Source: CBCXVS01 sp965178525 (GTDB lineage Bacteria; Tectomicrobia; Entotheonellia; Entotheonellales; Entotheonellaceae). From it: a DNA stretch of 30,482 bases. The stretch spans positions 1 through 30,482 of the forward strand of contig CBCXVS010000054.1 in NCBI GenBank assembly GCA_965178525.1, given 5' to 3'. A program made the translations under genes and the position numbers. Position 1 is the stretch's first letter. Each line of letters starts with the position of its first letter. Shown piece after piece: positions 24,569 to 30,482 of this stretch. The notes below the pieces were generated by a model. It did no database searches. It was not told the DNA's origin and worked only from the letters and a program-made list of their open reading frames with translations.

Positions 24569-25804
24569 TCACCCCTCCAGGTTGACCACGGGTTGGACCG
24601 GCTCAAAGGGGCGCATGGTTTGCGGATTCGACGAGTCATAATGCCGCTGCCCCTCATGCACGATATCGTAGAGCGTGGTGCGCTCCGCCGGAATGCGGCC
24701 AATGTCGAGAATCAGCCGTTCAAACTCCTCCGGCGGCATGTACTGTCCAGTCGTCGCACCGGCCATACGGCTGATCCGTTCGTTGATCAGCGTGCCGCCG
24801 AAATCATTGGCGCCGGCCTGCAGACACATCTGGCTCATGCCCGGTCCCAATTTTACCCAACTGACCTGGATATTGGGAATGTCATGACCGAGCATCAAGC
24901 GCGCTACCGCATGCATTTTCACGTTTTCCATACCCGTCGGGCCGGGCCGAGCCACGCCTTCCGCGTACAAACGGGTTTTTTGGTGGATAAAGCCCAGGGG
25001 CACAAACTCGGTAAAGCCGCCGGTCTGGCGTTGAATATCGCGCAGCAAGGCCATGTGCGCGGCCCAATGGCGCGGCGCATCGACGTGCCCATACATAATG
25101 GTTGACGTCGAGCGTAAACCCACGCGGTGAGCGGTTTTGATGATATCCACCCAGGCCTCGGCGCTGAGTTTATTTTTGGTCAGAATCTGCCGGATTTCGG
25201 TATCCAAAATCTCGGCCGCCGTGCCGGGAATACTGCCGAGACCCGCGTCTTTTAACTCACGCAGGACGTCTTCCGGCGATTTGCGCAGGAGTTGGCTGGC
25301 ATATTGGATTTCAAACGGCGAAAAGGCGTGAATATGCAGATCGGGCAATTCGGCCTTCAGCGTTTTGAGCAGCCGCAAGTAGATATCGCCGCCCAGTTTG
25401 GGATTGAGCCCGCCTTGCATGCAGACCTCGGTACACCCCCAATTCCAGGCTTCCGCGGCTTGCGCCAGGACGTCGTCGAGATTAAAGGTGTAGGCTTCGG
25501 GATCGCGTTCTTGCCGCCCGAATTCACAAAACTTGCAAGCCGTGTAACACACATTGGTAAAGTTGATATTGCGTACCTTGACATAGGTCACCCGCTCCCC
25601 GACCTGCCGCTGCCGCAGCGCATCCGCGGTGGCGACCAAGGCGAGCAGGTCTAAGCCTTGCGTGTCAAACAAGATGACCGCGTCGGCCGGGGTGATCTCC
25701 TGATCGGCTAATGCTTTGTCCAGAATACGCCCGACCAGGGCGCTCACGCCCCGCATCAACTGGCCGATGTTGGTAACAGCCGGGGCTTCAGTTACGTTCA
25801 CCAT
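24569..25804 (-). CDS. cofH: FO synthase subunit 2 (CofH), 5-amino-6-(D-ribitylamino)uracil--tyrosine 4-hydroxyphenyl transferase
   Basis: 411 residues. Radical SAM enzyme that joins the tyrosine-derived hydroxyphenyl group to 5-amino-6-ribitylaminouracil, the first step to F0, the core of cofactor F420. The radical SAM cluster Cys are 86, 90 and 93 (NVCYTACKFCEF, CX3CX2C). Family blocks: NWGCTEVCMQGGLNP, HIHAFSPFEI, GLGSIPGTAAEILD, STSTIMYGHVD, GFTEFVPLGFIH and, near the C-terminus, LQAGANDFGGTLINERISR with the AGATTGQYMPPEE and PAERTTLYD segments, which fit CofH and not MqnC/MqnE. Start ATG with GGAGGATCATT before it. cofG is not in the window, so the subunits are unlinked here. A good promoter lies upstream. 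Confidence 0.9.
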   Translation of the reverse strand: MVNVTEAPAVTNIGQLMRGVSALVGRILDKALADQEITPADAVILFDTQGLDLLALVATADALRQRQVGERVTYVKVRNINFTNVCYTACKFCEFGRQERDPEAYTFNLDDVLAQAAEAWNWGCTEVCMQGGLNPKLGGDIYLRLLKTLKAELPDLHIHAFSPFEIQYASQLLRKSPEDVLRELKDAGLGSIPGTAAEILDTEIRQILTKNKLSAEAWVDIIKTAHRVGLRSTSTIMYGHVDAPRHWAAHMALLRDIQRQTGGFTEFVPLGFIHQKTRLYAEGVARPGPTGMENVKMHAVARLMLGHDIPNIQVSWVKLGPGMSQMCLQAGANDFGGTLINERISRMAGATTGQYMPPEEFERLILDIGRIPAERTTLYDIVHEGQRHYDSSNPQTMRPFEPVQPVVNLEG

Positions 25805-25863
25805 AATGATCCTCCGAGTTTGCGTGCGTGTGAGGGCGCAGCCCGCGGTGGTGTGACGCGGGC

Positions 25864-25892
25864 ATCATACCATGATTTCGTGCCAATGTCGC
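25864..25892 (-). promoter_or_regulatory. Putative cofH promoter
   Basis: Minus strand GCGACA (25892-25887), 17-bp spacer, TATGAT (25869-25864) preceded by TGG, an extended -10. The predicted start is about 55 bp before the cofH ATG. The -35 matches 4 of 6, the -10 5 of 6. Confidence 0.45.
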
Positions 25893-25959
25893 TTGGAGAT
25901 GTGGTTTTTCCCACAGGCGGCGCTGCTGACCCTGAGCGCCTGCGTTCATCGTGCTGTTT

Positions 25960-26861
25960 TCATCCCGTCTCGGCCCTCATATCCAACCCGTCAAAGAGAT
26001 CCGGCTCGTGTTCGCCGGGCATTGCGCGCGGGTGCAGGCGAATGAAGTAGGCAGTGGAAAAGGCACGGCGGCGCAGGTCTTCGGGCAGGCGCGCCCAGAA
26101 GCTATCCGGCGGAATCTGAGTGCGATGAGCGAGCAGAGCCCGGCGCTGAATGTCACTGTATGGGCCGACATCGAGCGCCACCGTCGCCGTCTCCGGACCA
26201 GGGCCGCGGCGGCCTTGCGCCGCCGCCGCGAGCCGATGTCGAAGCCCGCCGCCTTCAACTCGGGGAGCAAGGCCTCCCACTGGCCGTCGTCGATCTGCGC
26301 CACGCCGTACAACTTCGGTGCCGGCCACGCGGGCCCGGCCTCGGGATAGGCACGATCATCCGCCGCGGCGTGGAAGGCTGCGACACTGACATGGTAGCAC
26401 GTCACGTGGTCCGGGTGCGCATAGGCGCCGCCGGGAGGTTCGGTGACGATGACGAGGGGACGCAACTCGCGAATGATCCGCACGAGCCGGCCGGCGGCCT
26501 CGTCCAGGTCGGCCTGGCAAAACGCGTCCGGGTGCGCATTGGCTGGCGTATCTTTCATCCCCGAATCCCGATAGCCCAGCATGCGTAGCTCGGCCACGCC
26601 GAGAATCGCACAGGCTTCGCGCACCTCCCGCTCCCGGATCTGGCGCAAGCGCGGTCGATCCGCTACCGGGTCGAGGCTGGGGTCGCGGATCTCGCCCTCC
26701 TCACCGCCCGTGCAGATCACCACACCCGTCCGCACACCACGCGTGTGGTAATAGGCGAGCATGCTACCGGTGGCGGAGCTTTCGTCATCCGGGTGCGGGC
26801 GCACCACGAGCAGGGTGACGCCCTGACGACCACGTGTATCGGCTAAACGAGGCATATCCAT
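25960..26861 (-). pseudogene. PIG-L (LmbE-like) family deacetylase, frameshifted near the C-terminus
   Basis: Zinc-dependent N-acetylglucosaminyl deacetylase family (MshB, BshB, LmbE types). Start ATG at 26861 with GAGGAG upstream, giving MDMPRLADTRGRQG. Zinc-site motif VRPHPDDESSATGSMLAYY (HPDDE), then VVICTGGEEGE, ACAILGVAELRMLGYRDSGM, IIRELRPLVIVTEPPG and YAHPDHVTCYHVSVAAFHA (second His motif HPDH). The frame is lost near 26199: GCCCTGGTCC replaces the expected GCCCTGGGTCC, one G missing on the minus strand. The restored frame gives GPETATVALDVGPYSDIQRR and ends RLHPRAMPGEHEPDLFDG about 20 residues before 25960. The catalytic motifs lie before the shift, so a protein with an altered tail of about 75 residues would still hold them. 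Confidence 0.82.
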
Positions 26862-27021
26862 CCCGACTCCTCTCGGCAGGGTTTGACGACATAAGTGCCC
26901 GAACAGAATTAAATTCATCTCTTTCCTCTGGAAAAACGATGTCGCTGATTTTGTCCAGGTACTTAAACTCATACGGTCCCAGGATATATTGCAGGCGTCT
27001 GTTCTGGACAAGGATTTTCAT
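26785..27021 (-). CDS. Unrecognised short coding element with VFPEER motif, copy 1
   Basis: 78-codon frame from ATG 27021 (MKILVQNRRLQYILGPYEFK, then YLDKISDIVFPEERDEFNSV). The last 26 codons overlap the start of the PIG-L gene and may not be original. The segment GPYEFKYLDKISDIVFPEER matches a second frame at 28384-28554 (GPAMCFKCLDNMSYLVFPEE). The changes fall where coding sequence tolerates them (K/N, I/M, D/Y, I/L), and the stretch coding for VFPEER plus one flanking pair of bases is identical over 20 bp. This points to a true protein segment. I do not recognise the family. The ribosome site is weak (GGAAG). Confidence 0.4.
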   Translation of the reverse strand: MKILVQNRRLQYILGPYEFKYLDKISDIVFPEERDEFNSVRALMSSNPAERSRDGYASFSRYTWSSGRHPARGAPAPG

Positions 27022-27160
27022 GAGATCATCTTCCGGGTAAAATAGCGATCGTCAAGGTGTGCTGCCAGATGCACCTACCGCGCCTTGCGCCTCCGGCACG
27101 GCGTGGATCCTACTGAGTGATCGTGTCGATCGTCAAGTCAGAGGCAGAGAGGAAGACGCA

Positions 27161-28219
27161 TTGGAACGCTTGCCAGAAACTGTCAATTTTATCTACGACG
27201 GGTTGCATCTCACGCCGCTGCAACAGGCGCAGGTGCTGCAGCAGTATGCAGAGGCCGATTTCCTCAGTCCCGATGCCTATTGCAATGGCGGCATCGTGGA
27301 GGAATTGGAACACAAATTTGCCCACTGGCTCGGCAAAGACAGCGCTGTCTTCATGCCCACCGGTACCTTGGCCAACCACATTGCGCTGCGCCAGTTGGCC
27401 GGGCCACGGACACGGGTGATCGTGCAAGCCGAGAGCCATATTTACAACGACTCCGGGGATTGTGCGCAGACGCTCAGCGGGCTCAACCTCATCCCACTCG
27501 CCCCGCACCGGGCCGCTTTTAGCTTGGAGGAGGTCCAGGAGGTGCTGCAGACGGCCAGCTCCGGGCGCGTGGCGACGCGCGTCGGTGTGATTGCGATCGA
27601 ATCGCCCGTGCGCCGCCAAGACGACGCCATGTTTGGCTACCGCGAGATGCAACGCATCGCCAGCTTTGCCCGCCAAGAGGATATCTGCTTGCACCTCGAC
27701 GGCGCCCGGCTGTTTATCGAAGCCGTTCACACCGGCATCGCGCCAGCGCAATATGCCGCGCTGTTCGACACCGTCTATGTCTCGCTCTATAAATGCTTCA
27801 ATGCCACTGCCGGCGCCATCCTCGCCGGCTCCACCGCGTTCACTGAAAACCTCTATCACATCCGCCGGATGTTTGGCGGCAGCCTGTCCCAGGCATGGCC
27901 CTATGCGGCCGTGGCCTTGCAGTTTGTCGATGGCTTTCTCGACGCGTATCGTACTGCCTGGCACGAGGCCGAAACCCTGTTTCGCCTCCTCGACGCGCAC
28001 CCCGCCTTTCGGGTGGCGCATATTCCCAACGGCACGCATATTGTGCGTCTGCATGTGGCGGAAACCGACCTCGAGCAGTTCCGAGACACGCTACGTCAAT
28101 GCAACATTCACCTGCCCCCTGCCCTTCCCGGCCCAGACGGGTTGCCGCTCAAAATCAACCCGTCCCTGAATCGCGCCGGCGGCCGGGAGATCGCGCAGGC
28201 ATTCCTGGCGGCTGTCTAG
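27161..28219 (+). CDS. Threonine aldolase / beta-eliminating lyase family (PLP fold type I)
   Basis: 352 residues from TTG 27161, chosen because GAGG lies 8 bp before it and the family N-terminus (LPETVNFIYDGLHLTP) follows. An in-frame GTG at 27059 would add 34 residues without family content. Visible: EELEHKFAHWLGKDSAVFMP and TGTLANHIALRQL (PLP-phosphate binding), ESHIYNDSGD, ESPVRR, LHLDGARLFIEAV (Asp180 contacts the pyridine nitrogen), and SLYKCFNATAGAIL, where Lys211 is the PLP Schiff-base residue. The classical threonine aldolase DGARL motif is present. It cleaves threonine-type beta-hydroxy amino acids or eliminates from related substrates; the exact substrate is not known. Confidence 0.88.
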   Translation: MERLPETVNFIYDGLHLTPLQQAQVLQQYAEADFLSPDAYCNGGIVEELEHKFAHWLGKDSAVFMPTGTLANHIALRQLAGPRTRVIVQAESHIYNDSGDCAQTLSGLNLIPLAPHRAAFSLEEVQEVLQTASSGRVATRVGVIAIESPVRRQDDAMFGYREMQRIASFARQEDICLHLDGARLFIEAVHTGIAPAQYAALFDTVYVSLYKCFNATAGAILAGSTAFTENLYHIRRMFGGSLSQAWPYAAVALQFVDGFLDAYRTAWHEAETLFRLLDAHPAFRVAHIPNGTHIVRLHVAETDLEQFRDTLRQCNIHLPPALPGPDGLPLKINPSLNRAGGREIAQAFLAAV

Positions 28220-28262
28220 GGAGAGGTGTGCATAAATTTAGGTAAGGAGAACGTCTCTTTTG

Positions 28263-28410
28263 ATGCACGACGGATATACCCCGAAGCGCGCCATGGTGGT
28301 GGTCGCCCACCCTGACGACATCGAGCTTAGTTGTGCCGGAACCATTGCCAAATGGGTTCGTGACGGTGCGGTCGCCACCTATCTCATCGCCACCAGCGGC
28401 GATGCCACCT
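28263..28410 (+). pseudogene. N-terminal fragment of a second PIG-L family deacetylase
   Basis: MHDGYTPKRAMVVVAHPDDI then ELSCAGTIAKWVRDGAVATY and LIATSGDA: the first about 48 residues of a LmbE-like deacetylase, with the HPDD zinc motif. After TSGDA family content stops, and the sequence changes to the VFPEER element in the opposite orientation. The upstream AAGGAG is 12 bp before the ATG. This fragment is not a copy of the PIG-L gene at 25960, since the sequences differ (VRPHPDDES versus VAHPDDIEL). Confidence 0.75.
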
Positions 28411-28554
28411 GGGAAAAATGGCAAGCCCAGCAGGCGTCAGTACCCGAACACCATGATGTACGTATCTTTCCTCTGGAAAAACGAGATAGCTCATGTTGTC
28501 CAGGCACTTAAAACACATGGCCGGCCCGAAGTATGTTACCATCATGCCTCGCAT
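28384..28554 (-). CDS. Unrecognised short coding element with VFPEER motif, copy 2
   Basis: Minus-strand frame MRGMMVTYFGPAMCFKCLDN then MSYLVFPEERYVHHGVRVLT from ATG 28554. Matches copy 1 at FK(Y/C)LDx(I/M)SxxVFPEER and again at VR(A/V)L, six residues further on. Its last codons run antisense into the PIG-L fragment, so its C-terminus is also cut. Whether it is translated is unknown; the similarity is the main support. Confidence 0.35.
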   Translation of the reverse strand: MRGMMVTYFGPAMCFKCLDNMSYLVFPEERYVHHGVRVLTPAGLAIFPRWHRRWWR

Positions 28555-28624
28555 GCAGGACAGGTAAGGAATCGCCCCGAGCAACCAGGCCGGAACTCGG
28601 CCCTGAAGAGGGGGGAGGTCAACA

Positions 28625-30076
28625 ATGAGTGACAAGGGTCATGCTAAAGCCGCAGACATACGCGCCAGCTTAAAGCACCCGGTGATCGATGCAGACGGGC
28701 ATTGGCTCGAATATGGACCATTTGTGGACGAACAGCTCCGATGCATCGGCGGCGACAAGGCCGCCAGCGGGTTTCAGCAGTTCCGCTCGCTCGTGCGGCA
28801 GCATCTCACTATGTCAGTGGCCGAACGGCGCGACCAGCGCATCGCGCAGCAGGCTTTTTGGGCCTTTCCGACCAAAAATACGCGGGACCTCGCCACGGCG
28901 ATGATGCCGCGCCTGCTGTATGAGCGGCTGGACGAACTCGGGATCGACTTTTCGGTCCTTTACCCAACGGTTGGGCTCGCGATTCACCGTCTTCCGGATG
29001 CGGCGGTGCGGCAAGCCACCTGCCGGGCGTATAACACCTTTACAGCCAGCTACTTCCACGACTTCGCCGACCGCTTGACCCCCGCGGCCGTCATTCCGAT
29101 GTTCACCCCCGACGAGGCCATCGCAGAGCTGCAATACGTCACCCGTGAACTGGGCCTGAAAGTCATCATGATGGGCAGTCTCATGCGCCGCCCGATTCCT
29201 GCTGTGGCGGCGAAGCAGCCGGAAGCGGCGGCGCACGCCACGTGGTTTGATGTCCTCGGACTCGATAGCGAGTACGACTATGACCCGGTGTGGGCAACGT
29301 GCGCCGAGCTGGGTCTGTCGCCGTCGTTCCACAGCGGTGGGCGGGGTTTCGGCCTACGCCTGTCGCCGTCGAACTTCGTGTACAATCACATCGGCCATTT
29401 TGCCGCGGCCAATGAAGCGGTGTGTAAGGCCCTCTTCCTGGGCGGGGTCACCCGCCGGTTTCCAGGCGTCAAGTTCGCGTTTCTCGAGGGGGGCGTGGGC
29501 TGGGCCTGTCAGCTCTTGGCCGATCTCATCGAACACTGGGAAAAGCGTAACTTGCAGGGATTGGAGGCGGTCAATCCAAAGAACCTCGACCGGGATGCCG
29601 TCATGCGTCTGGCGCAAGAATACGGCAGTGCGGACTTCATTGAGGCGCTACGCCACGGCAACCCTGACCGCGAGGGATTGGGCGCTACCGGCGGGATCAG
29701 CCATCTTGATGATTTCTCCGCTTGCCAAATCGAGCAGAAAACCGACTTGCGCGATCTGTTTACCCGCAATTTCTATTTCGGTTGCGAAGCCGACGACCGC
29801 ATGACGGCCTGGGCCTTCAATCGTCGGCACAATCCGATGGACGCCCGGCTGTATGCCCTCTTCGGGTCCGACATCGGCCACTTTGATGTCGCAGACATGA
29901 CCCACGTTGTGCCTGAGTCGTACGAACTTGTTGAAGATGGGCTAATCAGCGAGGACGATTTCCGGGATTTCATGTTTGCCAACCCCGTGCGCTTTTGGGG
30001 CGAGGCGGATCCGGATTTCTTCAAGGGGACGGTGGTCGCCAAGGAGGCCGAGGCGTTGCTGGCGTCGAAGGGGTAG
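28625..30076 (+). CDS. Amidohydrolase family protein
   Basis: 483 residues, PF04909-type metal-dependent hydrolase or decarboxylase. The first metal site is DADGHW (HPVIDADGHWLEYGPF), the DxDxH variant seen in many members instead of HxH. Other family blocks: LYERLDELGIDFSVLYPTVG, YNTFTASYFHDFADRLTPAA, VIPMFTPDEAIAEL, LSPSFHSGGRGF (second His), RFPGVKFAFLEGGVGWACQL and YALFGSDIGHFDVADM (metal Asp in GSD), ending FMFANPVRFWGEADPDFFKG (the NPVRFW end motif). Start ATG at 28625 with GGGAGG 6 bp before it. No signal peptide. Second amidohydrolase in the window; it shares the GxDS/GSD pattern with the gene at 22817 but lacks the Tat motif. Confidence 0.9.
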   Translation: MSDKGHAKAADIRASLKHPVIDADGHWLEYGPFVDEQLRCIGGDKAASGFQQFRSLVRQHLTMSVAERRDQRIAQQAFWAFPTKNTRDLATAMMPRLLYERLDELGIDFSVLYPTVGLAIHRLPDAAVRQATCRAYNTFTASYFHDFADRLTPAAVIPMFTPDEAIAELQYVTRELGLKVIMMGSLMRRPIPAVAAKQPEAAAHATWFDVLGLDSEYDYDPVWATCAELGLSPSFHSGGRGFGLRLSPSNFVYNHIGHFAAANEAVCKALFLGGVTRRFPGVKFAFLEGGVGWACQLLADLIEHWEKRNLQGLEAVNPKNLDRDAVMRLAQEYGSADFIEALRHGNPDREGLGATGGISHLDDFSACQIEQKTDLRDLFTRNFYFGCEADDRMTAWAFNRRHNPMDARLYALFGSDIGHFDVADMTHVVPESYELVEDGLISEDDFRDFMFANPVRFWGEADPDFFKGTVVAKEAEALLASKG

Positions 30077-30109
30077 AAACGTCACTCTGCCAACGATCTC
30101 AGAGGTTCT

Positions 30110-30451
30110 ATGGTCGAAGAGATTTCTCAGCCCCACAACCACATCGTTCAAGCCGTGTTGAGCGACTTGGTAGAAGCCAGGAGCTTTCTGCAAGCTTATC
30201 TGCCCCAAAAGCTGAGCCAAGTTTTGAATTGGTCCACCCTCCAGCTGCTTGAAGGCTCCTTTATCGACGAGGACTTGCGCGGAAGTGAAACGGACCTACT
30301 CTATGAAGTCGAGCATATCTCGGGCGACGAGTCGCTGTGGGCTTACGTCCTGCTGGAGCACCAGTCCACGCCGGATCGCTGGATGCGGTTTCGGCTACTG
30401 AAGTATTGCTGCCGGATATGGGCCCTAAGCGTGCGACCTGAAGACGCCTAA
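30110..30451 (+). pseudogene. Rpn family nuclease, 3'-truncated paralogue
   Basis: MVEEISQPHNHIVQAVLSDL opens a copy of the nuclease at 2493-3448, with the same LNWSTLQLLEGSFIDEDLRG, EVEHISGDESLWAYVLLEHQ and DRWMRFRLLKYCCRIW. Homology stops at about 30422, and a foreign tail (ALSVRPEDA) leads to a stop at 30449. Only about 105 of about 310 residues remain, so the nuclease core is cut. It faces the opposite direction from the other copy. GAGG sits 4-5 bp before the ATG. The last 60 bp of the window are foreign, which suggests an insertion or deletion boundary here. Confidence 0.85.
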
Positions 30452-30482
30452 CTTAAGTGGTTTGAACCAGTTGAAGGAAATG

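Noticed and set aside
27110..28054. 314-codon minus-strand frame over the aldolase gene
   Set aside because: Antisense shadow of a gene with clear PLP-binding motifs.

Overview
This is a GC-rich bacterial window with short intergenic gaps and mixed strands. Two genes point to a lineage that uses cofactor F420: a CofH-type FO synthase subunit (24569-25804) and an F420-type luciferase-like oxidoreductase (15808-16710). Together with a coproheme decarboxylase-like HemQ, a two-partner-secretion protein, Rpn-type nucleases, many amidohydrolase-type catabolic genes, and secreted proteins with Asn-Pro-Cys tails, this suits an uncultivated environmental lineage such as Tectomicrobia/Entotheonella-like or NC10/Nitrospirota-like bacteria. 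The lineage is inference. No rRNA, tRNA or marker gene is present to settle it.

Layout. 1-3448 (minus strand): a xanthine-dehydrogenase-family molybdenum subunit that loses its C-terminus at the window edge, then an Rpn family nuclease gene with a one-base frameshift. 3626-7249 (minus): a peptide-type ABC transporter operon (binding protein, OppB-like, OppC-like) in which all three genes are damaged and no ATPase genes follow. 7461-9131 (plus): a filamentous-haemagglutinin-type secreted protein with 68-residue repeats, cut short. 9257-9350 (minus): a clear cyclic-di-GMP-I (GEMM) riboswitch whose downstream gene appears to have been lost at the junction with the haemagglutinin gene. 9428-11041 (minus): an unknown secreted protein and HemQ. 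11420-12788 (plus): two secreted proteins with NPC repeats, the second a cytochrome c interrupted by an in-frame TGA. 12988-15590 (minus): a 2-oxoglutarate oxygenase, a DUF2889 protein and two overlapping small genes. 15808-20519: F420 oxidoreductase, a SnoaL-like gene (frameshifted), an amidase and a gamma-glutamyltransferase-like enzyme. 20560-24139: a von Willebrand A protein, an NHL propeller protein and a Tat-type amidohydrolase. 24255-26861 (minus): a decayed Fe-S protein fragment, cofH and a PIG-L deacetylase (frameshifted). 27161-30451 (plus): a threonine-aldolase-like enzyme, a PIG-L fragment, a second amidohydrolase and a truncated Rpn copy.

Theme. The intact genes are mostly hydrolases and oxidoreductases acting on amides, peptides and small organic compounds, plus F420 supply and use. 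The striking property of the window is the number of lesions: five single-base indels inside otherwise well conserved genes, two in-frame TAGs in one gene, one in-frame TGA, and several fragments. Either the region is decaying and rearranging, or the assembly carries indel errors at G/C positions; raw reads would separate the two. The most interesting leads are the orphaned c-di-GMP riboswitch, the TGA-containing NPC-tailed cytochrome with a hairpin after the TGA, and a short unrecognised coding element with a conserved VFPEER motif that occurs twice, each time next to PIG-L sequence.
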